Notes under the pieces: model-generated | What the model was told of the DNA's origin: nothing | The model's input: the letters and a program-made list of their open reading frames with translations, nothing else | Database searches by the model: none | Program-made: the position numbers and the translations under genes | Assembly: GCA_949128115.1 (NCBI GenBank) | Contig: OX421961.1 | Coordinates: forward strand, 50,640,171-50,704,170 | Source: Anaspis maculata | Taxonomy: Eukaryota; Arthropoda; Insecta; Coleoptera; Scraptiidae | Direction of reading: 5' to 3' | DNA length: 64,000 nucleotides | Part shown: positions 11,857-22,986 of the stretch, in pieces | How positions within the stretch are numbered: position 1 is the first letter of the stretch | Layout of the letters: each line of letters starts with the position of its first letter

Positions 11857-14100
11857 CAGGGTGTTGAAGTTGACTTTCTAAAATGGTTTTTTCACCGTTA
11901 CTTTTGAACCGTTGGACCGATTTTGATGAAATTTGAACCAAAGTTCAGTCAAATGAATCTCCATCGAATAATAATACCACAATTCATCAAAAACTTCTGG
12001 GGGCGTAGATAGTAGGAGACTGTCCCCTATTTTCGCCCCTATTTTTATCTCCCCTGATTATTATTCAAAATTGTTGATATTTTCGGATATAGTGCGGGCG
12101 CCAAGAGCCAAAATCGGGATGAACCTTGCAAATGGTGATGAAAGCATGAAACTCGGTACACGTACTCAAAATGAGCCCCTCTTTCAGATTAGAGGTGGAG
12201 CCACGCCGAATTTTCACCGGAAGGGGGCTCGCGGGGCTCCTGAAAGTTCAAGGTGCTAGGACTCCCACTAAACGGCTTATCAGTTCGTTTTAATCATTAA
12301 AAAGGAAACTTATGAGTATATTGTAAACATTGACGGCATTTACCGCCTTGTCCCGGGAGTTTTCCATTATGAAAAAAAATAAGTTCTTCGGCAGATCCCA
12401 AAAATTGCTTTTATTTTATCTTCTTCACCTACAAAGAATTGATAAGGAGATGTGCAACACGTTGATTCCCACAAATTCGTATCCTCTGAATTTGTTCGTG
12501 GAGTCAAAATTTTTATGGTGTATCTTCTTGAAGAGGGGCATTCCAAAGAGTGAACTATTTTCAACACTAAGTTCAAACAGAATTTTTTCAATGTTCTGAA
12601 TCTAAATTACTGAATTCCTCCCAAGAAAACATACCCTGAACCGTTCTTTGGAAGTACCGCGTGCGATTGAACGTGAAGTCGTGAAACACCATCAGAATTT
12701 TTCTTCTGTGATGCTGCGCTCCACTCTCGACCAGGGCAACTAGGTTCCTACATAGCATGCGAGGAGTGTATACACGTTATTTCAATATTATGCTTCTCCG
12801 ATATTATGACACAATTCCAATCATGAAAAATTTGGCAGAACCGAGAAAATACCCTGCATCGTGTACACACTCCGCGCATGCTGTGTAGGAACCTAATTGC
12901 CCCGGTCGAGAGTGGAGCGCAGCATCACAGAAGAAAAATTCTGATGGTGTTTCAGGACTTACTCCACGTTCAATCGCACGCGGTACTTCCAAAGAACAGT
13001 TCAGGGTATATTTTGCTGGGAGGAATTCAGTAATTTGGATTCAGAACATTGAAAAAGTTCTGTCTGAACTTAGTGTTGAAAATAGCTTACTCTTTGGAAT
13101 GCCCCTCTTCAAGAAGATACACCATCAAAATTTTGACTCCACAAACGAGTTCAGAGGATACAAGTTTGTGGGAATCAACGTGTTGCAAATAAAATAAAAC
13201 CAATTTGTGTGATCTGCCGAAGAGCTTATTTTTTTTCATAAAGAAAAATTCCTGGGACAAGGCGATAAACGTCGTCAATGTTTACGATATATTCATAAGT
13301 TTCCTTTTTAATTGATAAAACGAACTGATGAGCGGTTTGGTGGGAGTCCTAGCACCTTGAACTTTCATGAGCCTCCGTGTCCCCTTCCGGTGAAAATTCG
13401 GCGTGGCTCCACCTCTTATCTGAAAGAGGTGCTCATTCTGAGTATGTGTACCGAATTTCATGCTTTCATCACCATTTGCAAGGTTCATTCACCTAATGCC
13501 CCCACTAATTCTACGTTCAATTTAAAAGAAAAAGTTACTCTTCAAAAATTTTGATTAGAGGCTTCATTTCCGAGATAATTGGGTTTGAAACTTTGAAAAA
13601 CGCCTCGAAATCACGACTTTCAAGGGCCTAAAAATTGAAATCCAAGAAAACTTATGATTCCTCAACTGGAAGAAGTTTTCTAGGTCGCTTAGTTGATTTA
13701 CTGTCATTTTTTGCTAGGAAACGAGGCGTTTTCAGAGAAAAACAATTTGGGCTCTGGAAAGTGGCGCTTTTGAGATGTTTTCCAAAGTTTAAAAACCAAA
13801 TATCTCGAAAATGAAGCCTCTTAGCAAAATTTTGCAGGAGTAACTTTTTTTTCTAAATTGAACGTAGAATCCGAAAATTTTTACAATTTTAAAAAATAAT
13901 TAGGAGAAATAAGAATAGGGGCAAAAATAGGAGGCAGTCCCCTATTATCTACGCTCCCAGAAATTTTTGATGAATTGTGGTATTATTATTCGATGGAGAC
14001 TTATTTGACTAAACTTTGATTTAAATTTGAATAAAATCGGTCTAACGGTTCAAAAGTTACGGTGAAAAAACCATTTTAAAAAGTCAACTTCAACACCCTG
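11857..14100. mobile_element. 2.2-kb palindrome with CAGGGTGTT ends
   Basis: CAGGGTGTTGAAGTTGAC at 11857 is matched inverted by the end at 14100, bordered by GATA and TATA. The arms align to a centre near 12815. Mirrored landmarks include GCTCCACTCTCGACC (12719) with GGTCGAGAGTGGAGC (12904), and CACCGGAAGGGG-type sequence (12217) with its inverse near 13380. The right arm holds an extra segment of about 400 bp (about 13490-13900) that the left arm lacks, most of it a separate nested hairpin. Frames in the arms are mirror copies and not genes. Confidence 0.8.
13508..13870. mobile_element. Nested hairpin, ACGTTCAATTTA family, copy 1
   Basis: ATTCTACGTTCAATTT at 13508 is inverted at 13855-13870. 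The arms continue through AAAGTTACTC and GAGGCTTCATTT with few differences. It lies only in the right arm of the surrounding palindrome, so it was probably inserted there after the palindrome formed. Copy 2 is at 14134-14453. Confidence 0.7.
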
Positions 14101-14133
14101 TATAATTATTTTTGTGAATTGTTCCGAGCTTTA

Positions 14134-14453
14134 ATTTTACGTTCAATTTAGAGAAAAAAGTAACTCCTGTGAAATTTTGATTAGAGGTTTTGTTTTCGAG
14201 ATATTTGAGTTTGAAACCTTTTTTCAAAAACTTCTTGTTTTTCGGCATGATGTTAGTTTATTAACTTAAAATACCTAGGAAATCTACTTCAGTTTTGAGT
14301 AATCCGGAGTTTTCTGGGATTTAAATTTTTAGGCCCTTGAAAGTGGTATTTTCGAGATGTTTTTTGAAGTAAGACCCCGGATATCGCTAAGAAATGGAGC
14401 CTCTAATCAAAAATTTGCAAGGGTAAGTTTTCTGTCTAAATTGAACGTGAAAT
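14134..14453. mobile_element. Nested hairpin, ACGTTCAATTTA family, copy 2
   Basis: Same arms as the copy at 13508: TTTTACGTTCAATTTAGA at the left, the inverse CTAAATTGAACGTGAAA at the right. The shared AAAGTAACTCC and TTTTGATTAGAGG follow inside. The loop differs from copy 1. Two copies with the same ends in different loops support a genuine small family. Confidence 0.65.
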
Positions 14454-15195
14454 TCGAAATGTGGAATAATTTTCAAAAATAACTATAGGGTACAACATAA
14501 AGGGAAAGGGGAGGGTACCTTATTATCTTGACCTTGTTTTTTGATGGTCTCTTTCAATAAACTTTGATTAAAATTTGATTTAAATTGGTTGAACGGTTCA
14601 AAAATTACGGTAAAACAAAATATTTTGAAAAGTCGACTTCAACACCCTGTTTCTTTTCAAGTAAAAAATTTAGGACCATGAATTTTTCAATAGGGATGTT
14701 CCCATCCACCGTCGCACGCAAGGGCGCATATCCAGATCACCCACCTGACCGGCGATCTGGGATGCGCCGACTGTCGACTGCCGCCTGTCAAAAATTCTCG
14801 GACAAATGACAAGAGTAGAGTTTAGTTTACGTATATCTCAGTAGATTGCGCTTGTGTCGACAAAAACTTATCGCGAGTCACTGAAACAACCACCGAACGC
14901 ACAATGCTAGTTTGCTCCCATACAAGCCTTTGATTTCTTGCATTCCAACATGTTCAAACTTCTCTTGCCACTTTATCGCTAAACCACTAGCCCAACTTTC
15001 TCTTATTATATGTGTTTGACGTTTTTGTCCGAGGATTTCGCCGTCAACTGTCAAGCTGCGGCTGCTGTCTGTCAGAAAACCGGCGCATGCTTCCCTCACA
15101 TGAAGAGGGCCGGGAACTACCCTATTCTTGTCTTCACTTTCATTGAGGAACTATTGCTTAGAGTATATAACCACCAGTACCTTACACCCTGTATA

Positions 15196-17080
15196 AAATG
15201 TCATGCATAACATAATCGTAAACGTTAAAAACATGCCAGAAGGTATTCGCAATGGTGGATGGTGATAACGCTCGAATGAACCTGTAGGCGAAGCCGTTAA
15301 TAATAATTATCCAATATTAATGCTTATTTGAATGGTTGATCTCGGCGGGATCCAACTCGATACAGAGTCAGTGGCGTAGTGAGGTTTACGCGGATCCGTA
15401 TTTAAGGCTACTTGAGGGGCCTCAACCGTGCTTCCCTCCCCCGCTTTCATTTTTCAAGTTTTCTGTGCTTTTTCAATGCAAGTGTTCTATATTGTGGCCG
15501 GTTTGTCTGCCTGTATGTGTTCAAATTTCGATAGATAACTTATTGCGCCCGGAGGGGTGGACACTGGGCATTGATTGCACTCTCGTATCAAGTATAGGTC
15601 AAATGAAGAATTTTTCGAAAGAGAAAAAAATAATTGAAGTTTCGTTTGTTCCAGTCTATCGGTTTAAATCAAGTGAAACCGCGCGTAGCCTTAGCGCGAA
15701 TGAAAACAAAGCATGGGCAAGGCCGACATGAGAGCAACGTATCAGCAGCAACAACAGCATCGTTGTCATAGCAACACGCAACGTCAAGTTACGTCACTAT
15801 ACGTTGAAATCAAACCGATCGGTGCTCTGCGTTCGCGCCTCGATTGTCAACCTTTTTTAGGCAAAGTGCATGATTGCTTTTCAGACATTATAGGTTGCTA
15901 TGTCTGTGGTAATCCACGTTATAATTTAATTTAAAGGAATAAAAAAAATTATCGTTCAAGACCCCATTGTGAGGTTGGTTTTACGATTCGCTACCATATT
16001 GACCTGGTCATATTTACTTTCTCACAAACCGATTTTATGAAAACTTCTTTAGCACTAGTTATGCGAATCCAGCCCAGAAAAAAGCACTATTGAACCTTAC
16101 GCCCGAGAGTTGTACAGTGTACACCCTATCACTACGCCACAGAATCACATCACCTTGTTCTATACACAATACCATAGAGTAACTAACAATACAAAGGCGA
16201 CCTGGGACCACAAGAAATGTTTGTACATTATATCAAAACAGAAACACAAGCGTAGTATTCGAGAATTACTAATAATAAAAGTTACGGAATTAAATCAGAC
16301 CCGGCGGGCCCATCCCCTTTCGAGTTTTGTGTTGGAATGTTGGAAATACCGTGTTCATTATAAAGACTGGGTGTAAGGTATTAATTATTTAGTCCGACTT
16401 CTGCGTAATGTGTGATGTCCTGATGAGGGTGAAAACACGGGGTGGATTTAACGAAAACGTTAGCAGGTAATTGTGTAATGGGATAGTAATGGTAATTTAT
16501 GACGTCACGATGACTGCTCACCTATTACCTCCCTGCAAATTACCATCACCATTGTTGCAGAACCATATTAACAATCTGTATGGATGGATGATCATGATGA
16601 TGCATTATTCATTTTGGTTTTTGGCAACTGGCTATTAATTTGCAAAGTTTTCTTCATAACTATCGGTATGTTTTAGACTTACAATGCTTGTTATGTTATA
16701 AAATAATATTAAATCGTGTTGTTTTTAATGAGCATTGTGCGTTTCCGTTACACATTATAAAATCATTCACCGGCGAATTATGTGAATTGCTTGTAAAACA
16801 CGCATTTCCGTAAGTGAGCATCTCTCACTTTCACGCAAGGTTGACAAAAAATGGACTGTTTCATCTGATGTTTGTAATTTTTCTTTCTTTGGGGCATTCT
16901 CTACATTATGCAGAGTGAAACAGAAAACAGGATCGCCCATGATTTTTTCAAGATCCATTGACCAAAACAAATTGGGCTAAAAATTAAAGAAAATATTTGG
17001 TTATCCCGAATCTTCTCTACTTATACGGTATGCGTAATGCATACCGTGTTAGTTCATTCGATAACCTACCACCCTTGGCG
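15196..17080. other. No recognisable gene
   Basis: Contains a short CAG/CAA run near 15743 and a 131-codon frame (15336-15731) without recognisable similarity. Near 16470-16555 there is a weak inverted repeat (GGTAAT and ATTACC motifs) that I could not resolve into an element. Confidence 0.4.
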
Positions 17081-17081
17081 G

Positions 17082-17430
17082 TTTCTGCACTGAAAAATGT
17101 TGAAGAAATCCCGGTACAGGTCGATTTTATATTCGAAGAAGACGTATGAGTAGCATTGATTCATTGTTCCTGCTTCATCTCTTGAGGCAGGGTGACCATC
17201 CCTTCAAAAATTTAAAATGAGAATAGGGGTCGAGCGGTACATTACTCAAAGGCGTTTCAATTCTCTTTACCTATTCAAGTGCAAAAAAAATCGAATCTTT
17301 TCAATATCTTTAAGGCAGGGTGATTCAATATCTTTCAAATATTCGAAATGAGAATAGGGGTCGAGTAATACATCATTTTTGATGCCTTCCAACTTCCTTT
17401 ATTTTGGTGCTAAAAGAAACAAAATCGAAT
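17082..17430. repeat. Dispersed repeat with internal two-unit tandem duplication
   Basis: Two degenerate units of about 125 bp. Each contains GCAGGGTGA, then AAATGAGAATAGGGGTCGAG, then a C/T-rich stretch and AATCGAATC (about 17190-17310 and 17312-17430). The upstream part with GTCGATTTTATATTCGA also recurs, diverged, at 31283-31490. The family is unknown. Confidence 0.55.
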
Positions 17431-17528
17431 CACCTGTCTTTCAAGTTACGATTTTGTTTTTAATTCGAAAATAAAAGATAAGATTAGTGATAATTCTCTA
17501 ACATTCAGACTCGAATATCTATACAATA

Positions 17529-18121
17529 CAGGGTGTTTCAATGACCTCACATAATACTTTGAGAGGTGATTCCTCTCAAAAAAATAAGTCGAGAAGTAGG
17601 AGTAACGTTTTTTCCTAAAGTGCTGCATAAGAGAGTTACAGCCCTTCAAAGGTGAAAAGTAAAACAAAGTATTTGATTATTTGCTGAGAAACCGTCAAAG
17701 GTAGGAACTTCAAATTTAGTGTAGAGAAATTTTTAAACAGTGCAAATGTACATGTAAAGTTTTAAATAAAATTAACCTGTGGCAGCAAAATTAGTGGGGA
17801 TTGGGATTATGATGGAAATTATTCATGACACGTTCGTGTTTTTTTACTTTTACTTCAGAACGGTGCATCCTATGGAAAAAAATGCGGGAGGAATCAAAGT
17901 TTTGGATTGAACGAATCTATCGGAAATATTAAATTTGGAGCTTTGACTTTTGACAGTTCTTGAGCAAATAATTAAAAACTTTGTTGCACTTTGCACCTTT
18001 GAGGGGCTGTAACTCCCTCAGTGAGCACTTGAGGAAAAAATCATACGTTTACTTTTCGACTTATTTTTTTTTAGAGTAATCCACCTCCCGAAGTATTATG
18101 CAAGGTCACTGGAACACTCTG
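17529..18121. mobile_element. 0.6-kb palindrome with CAGGGTGTTTC ends
   Basis: Left end CAGGGTGTTTCAATGACCT at 17529 (after AATA). The right end AGGTCACTGGAACACTCTG at 18121 is followed by TATA. The arms share, inverted, ATAATACTTTGAGAGGTGATTC, the block around AGTTACAGCCCTTCAAAGGTG, and the sequence between. The centre is near 17825. It is non-coding. Confidence 0.75.
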
Positions 18122-18125
18122 TATA

Positions 18126-20034
18126 GTCTCAAATCGAAATTTCACAAGAGTAATTTTTTTTAATCCAACAAGAAATCTAGAGACATGACGTGATCAATTT
18201 TAAAACATCTTCAGGGGCGTAAAAAGTGGACAGGAGGAAAGGGGCAATCTCTCCACATCTAAGTCACTGAGCATTATTAATCAATCACGCCATCTCCATT
18301 TGATACAGATGTATTTAAGCACATAAATGATGGAAAAATTACCAAAATCGGTCTAGCGGTGTGGAAGTCATGAATTAAAAAGTAATCAAAAAAATGAACT
18401 TTGTAGTCTTGTATTTTTTCAGGGAGATTTTTTGAAAAAAATTAGCAGGGTCTTCATATTTTGAAATATTGATCTAGGGTAACTGGCACTTGAATTTGAA
18501 ACACCCTGTCCCTGTATACATAATATACAGTATACACACATAGAAATTATCTAGGGATTTTTTTGTAAGTCTTTTTATTTTACTCAGCTATAAATTCAAA
18601 CAGTCTGTGAGTCTGTGTCTTTGTGGACTGGCATACTTATACCGTATTTGTAGCAAGATAAATAGTTCAAGTGAAAAATTGTTACCCCAGAATTTGTAAA
18701 AACATTGTAATAATGCAACAGGGGAGGTCATATTACTTACAAGATATTACCTATTGATAATACATTCTCCGCTAGCGTCTGAGCTGATTGCGGCTTCCAG
18801 CATTTCTAGGTCAGAGTAACCAAGAACATCATCGTAAACCTAAAAATGTGGTCACTATATTGGTAGAAAGAAATAGTGACATCATCACACTGTAATTGAG
18901 GATGATCACCAGAGAAATCAAATGTGTTAGCTGACCGGTATGAGACGTGATGCACACATTCCTCTGTTTTTTATGACTTTGTCTTAGTAAGTAATTCAAA
19001 AAACAATGATCAACTATGTATTATCTTGATCTAGCAAAATGAACATCCGCGACAAAAAGTTATCTTTGCCACTTTTTGAGATTTTTGTCTTCCGCCAAAT
19101 ACTGAACTATAAATAATTGTTTTGAACCTGGACAGAAAAAAGTAAAATGTAATACAACAATTCTTGATTCAGGAAAGTCCAAAGCGGTGCATGCAAGTAC
19201 CAATGGGGACAATGAGCACATAATTATTTGCACTGCAATTAATCCAGCTCTCAAGTCTCAAGATCCAATGGAGGAGCGGACGAGATCCACGCCAGGGCAG
19301 CCAAACCAGTAAAATCGATTATTTGTGTCGAAGAAAGTATGGCACACTGGCAATTTCAATGCCTAATTAAAGCCCGCGACGTGAAATATCACGCCGATTT
19401 GCGCGGATGGCATTGAAGAAGTTCATTGTTACTTTCTTTCGCGAATGCACGTTTCTATTTACATTTAACATCGAGATCATTACCTGACGGATGACTGTTT
19501 ACATCTTCTCGCCTCATTATTTTTTACGATACCAACAGGGGAAGGGAATTTCACTGCGATGTAGAACATTGCCCAACTAGATCATTGCAATATACCAAAA
19601 AATATAATTTTGCGCCTAATTTGAGAAAAGTTCCAAATTTTGATTCGAAACTCGGCAAAACCAGTTATTATAGGTACTTAATAACATGGTAACTACAGTG
19701 CTCTACATTGCATCAACTAGAATCACCTAATTGCATCTCTGATATTTTGTGCACTTGATTTAATTTAAAACATAAGTCATGTTTTTACGACTGGAAACTT
19801 GTTAGCCCTTTTACGAGTCGACAGTTACCTACCTTCCTAGTTCAGCTCCACACACTTTCTAAGCAAGTTCAAATTTAGAGACTAGTGCTGCGGTACTTTA
19901 TAATGAGATTATGGTTTATGCTTAATAAATACACCGCGCACTTTGGATTTTAGAGCATATAAGTTTGAGGGTTTGATGCAAGAACCATTCCAGGGTCAAT
20001 TTTCAAAATTTGCAATGTTTGTTCTCATTTTATT
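18126..20034. other. No recognisable gene
   Basis: AT-rich. One solo CACCCTGT-type end occurs near 18504, not paired. No supportable gene, RNA or complete repeat. Confidence 0.4.
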
Positions 20035-20048
20035 TAAACAAGACGCTG

Positions 20049-20177
20049 GATTTATTGAATAGCATTTATTTACTTGTTACTTATAGCTCATAATTTATCT
20101 ATTTGGTAAATACAACGCTTTTCCCGCTCATTGTTAATGCAATTTATGCGAAGGAACAATAAAATTCTATTCTATTC
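20049..20177 (+). mobile_element. 5'-truncated LINE 3' tail with 14-bp target duplication
   Basis: A 129-bp insert sits between two perfect copies of TAAACAAGACGCTG (20035-20048 and 20178-20191). It ends GCGAAGGAACAATAAAATTCTATTCTATTC, which I describe as a LINE 3' end followed by an ATTCT-type microsatellite tail. The motif with TTTACTTGTT and AAGGAACAATAAA also occurs inverted at 32908-33001. It is only a 3' end, as expected from incomplete reverse transcription. Confidence 0.75.
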
Positions 20178-20320
20178 TAAACAAGACGCTGATGAACTTT
20201 GAAATCACGATCAAACTGAAGTCTGTAACTTTTTATAATTTTCCCAAAAACTTTGATAATATAGCCAGTTCTTGCATCAGCTCCAGTTCAAGTAAAACTG
20301 CAACTTTTACAACATATTTT

Positions 20321-20590
20321 CTATAGGTACACAGTTGGTCATATGAAAAGTCGAAAAGTCATCTCTCAAATGACAGAGGTTTGAGGTCACCATTGAGGAA
20401 TCTTTCACGAAGCCCACATAAAACAATAAAAAATTATCAACTTTCATTTTAGAAGTTATGAAGGGTCAAAGAGTGGTATTTCGAACCATTCTAGTTTTGT
20501 TATTTCGAAAGATTTTAGTAAACTGTAGAATCATGAGAACAAAATATCAACCAGTAGAGCAGAAGATATCCCGGTTTCGTATCAAGAAAT
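20321..20590. repeat. One-arm relic of the 38-kb hairpin family
   Basis: The order AAAGCCCACAT-like sequence, AGAAGTTATGA(A/C)GGGTCAAA, a TTCGAAC-containing block, then GTTATTTCG matches the left arm of the palindrome at 38157 (38190-38350), with many substitutions. The terminal CAGGG motif is not preserved, so this is a decayed fragment. Confidence 0.5.
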
Positions 20591-20955
20591 TTGCTTGGAA
20601 GGATTTTGGACAGACTTGAAAACATAAACGCTTATCCTAAATTTCAAGACATATACGTTTCCGACAGCTTGCTTACTCTGACGGCGTATTCATTTGAACG
20701 CCTATGTTGCGTAGTAAATCAATTTTCTTTGCTTCCTTATTAAACACATCGCGAGGTAGGGATTTATTGATCGCGCTGGGCTTTATTGAAAAACTGGTCA
20801 TTTGTACCCTGTGGAATAGTGATCCATAATAAATATTTCCTGCAATAAAGTGCTAAATAATAAATTAAAAGTAATTACTCGGTTTTTGAATCAACCACCT
20901 GCGGTGGCAGCTCTCGAAGACGATTTTTACTGATGTTGTTCCTTTCTTGTTACAG

Positions 20956-22986
20956 AGTCGCGGAAGCTTTTCGGTGGATACCGGATAACACCGCGTTTCT
21001 GCAAACCCACCAGGAAGACTGGTACCTCACTGGGAGGACCTACGATATGCATGTTCAACCATGAATGCAGCCAGAGGAATGGACAAGTTGTCGGAGCTTG
21101 TATGGATGGTTTCCTGTTCGGAGCTTGCTGCCAGTTGCCAGTAGGATCAACGGGAGAGTTGATCGAAAGCGACATCAATCCGGTCAACATCTTAGACAAT
21201 AGCTTACACCCCATGGGATCGGTTACGCCAACGCCTACCGTGTCCACGACATTCGATTTGTCTCAAGGCGTATCAAAAATTACCCAAGCTCTCCTCAATC
21301 CCAGCGTGTTACCAACAGCCCAAGACAACTCCATGGTCCAAATGAACCACCCACCTTTCACCACCACGGGTGTTACGCACTCTTCATATCCAGATACGTA
21401 CATCATCAACGATGTCAACAGCATCGGGCCTTCAGACTTTAAAGTTCCGACGAAAGAACCTCCAGAGGAAAATCGCAGGACCACAGTTTCAATCGAACAC
21501 AGCACAGTGCCATACAGAATTCCAGGGTCGTCTCCTCGACCGCCAGTGTTCAGACCAAAGCCGAAGCCTTCTAAACCTTCAAACGCCGATGAATACATCC
21601 TAGTGCCGACCATTACGCATAACTCGAATACTCCTAACAGGACGCAAGAAATCGATTCAATAGTCAACATCATTCAGTTCCTCAACGAAACCTCAACGAA
21701 GAACCCTTATTACGCGTCTAGTAGCACGTCACGGAAGCCACCCTCAACGTCTTACGTGTTCAGTGCAGCTTCCACGACACGCCCTGACTACGTGCCAAGC
21801 AGCAAAGCAACGACTACCTCCAGAAAACCCCCGTCTACGTCATATGTATTTAGTACAACTTCAAAACCGAGAAGGACCACGACACTTTTAACATCGACTA
21901 CTAAAAAGAAAAAACCAACAAAGCATTCTACTAAAAAAACTACCACGCGACCATCAGGCACTCGCCCGTACACGGTTCACAGCAGCACTACGTACAGACC
22001 AGTGGGTCATTCGACTCTGGCAAATTCACCGAGTGCTTTCATAACGACTAAGAAACCACCCTCAACTTCATACGTGTACAGCCCCACGCCGACACGAAGA
22101 CCTCCTTCGACAATAAACACCCACGTCGCCGGTCCTGGTTTTTCCGTCACATCGTCACCAATCGGTCAGTACTCGACGCAAGGCTACCCCAGCCCAGCAC
22201 CAACGCTTATTGTACTGAGTCCGATCACTGAAGAACCAGACATCGTCACGAAACGTCCGTCACGACCACCGCCAAATTACAGCAGTTACGGCCCGCCATA
22301 TCCTTCTTCTATTCGACCTTCATCAACGCCGCCAAGAAAACCCGGCGTCAACAGCGTGACCATCAACAACCACGTGACTCAAAACATTTACCCTACATCC
22401 AGTGAACGTCCTCAGCCCACGGTTCTGATCACTCCCAAACCGAGCATTTCTACGTCGATTCCAAACGATTACAATACATTGGCCGTTGAACAGGAAACGT
22501 CTGGTGATCAACTAGTGAATTTCCCACCAGTGCGGAATCCGAACTTGAACATGACATCTATGCTAGGCGAAGATGACATAACCACACCATCGTTTGTGGA
22601 AGATGATGAGTTAAATAAGAACGTTGAGTCGTTTGTGAATAACATTATCATAGGGTTGCAAGAACCCTTCTCTGATCTGAAGGACGTAGTGTACAATAGG
22701 AATAAAACCAGCAGCACTCTGAGTGCGACCACTACAAAGAAGCCGGCGAAGAAACCCGGAAGCTCTACCAAGAAGCCAACTACGAAAAAACCGACGACTA
22801 AGAGGCCAACAACTGCGAAGCTCACGACTAGAAGACCGACGACAAGAAGGCCAGTGACAACGTTGCCGACTAGGCGGCCTGCTTCCACAACGAAGCCGAA
22901 GACTACGAAGAAGCCTCCTGTGACCAGCACAGAGTCCCTCATCGAGGAAGACAACGATGTTCCTGAGTCAGAAGAGTTCAGAGACC
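20956..22986 (+). CDS. flz: flz-like exon: cysteine knot and mucin-like stalk
   Basis: The acceptor is a pyrimidine-rich tract ending TTGTTACAG at 20955, and the donor is a perfect GTAAGTATG at 22987. The frame is open for all 676 codons. The first 60 residues contain six cysteines (PRFC, TIC, NHEC, GAC, ACC), resembling the clip-like knot found in filzig. The rest is a stalk. KPPSTSYV(F/Y)S occurs three times (21734, 21826 and 22051 regions) and a block of TTKKPTTKRPTT-type repeats fills 22725-22920, suggesting O-glycosylation and a basic, extended chain. The apparent ATG at 21051 is internal, because homology extends upstream of it. Confidence 0.88.

Larger units (their letters stand above)
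11475..15191. mobile_element. 3.7-kb nested complex of inverted-repeat elements
   Basis: The outermost ends are CAAGGTTTAAGGTACTGG at 11475 and its inverse CCAGTACCTTACACCCTG ending at 15191, both bordered by TATA. Inside, arm segments occur more than once on each side. The block that begins GGTGTTGAAGTTGACT is at 11545 and 11860 on the left, and inverted near 14092 and 14644 on the right. The segment TTAGGACCATGA near 14673 mirrors TCATGGTCCTAA near 11826. The structure reads as repeated insertion of one palindromic family into itself, with later insertions at about 14700-15130. No coding frame is supported. Confidence 0.65.
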
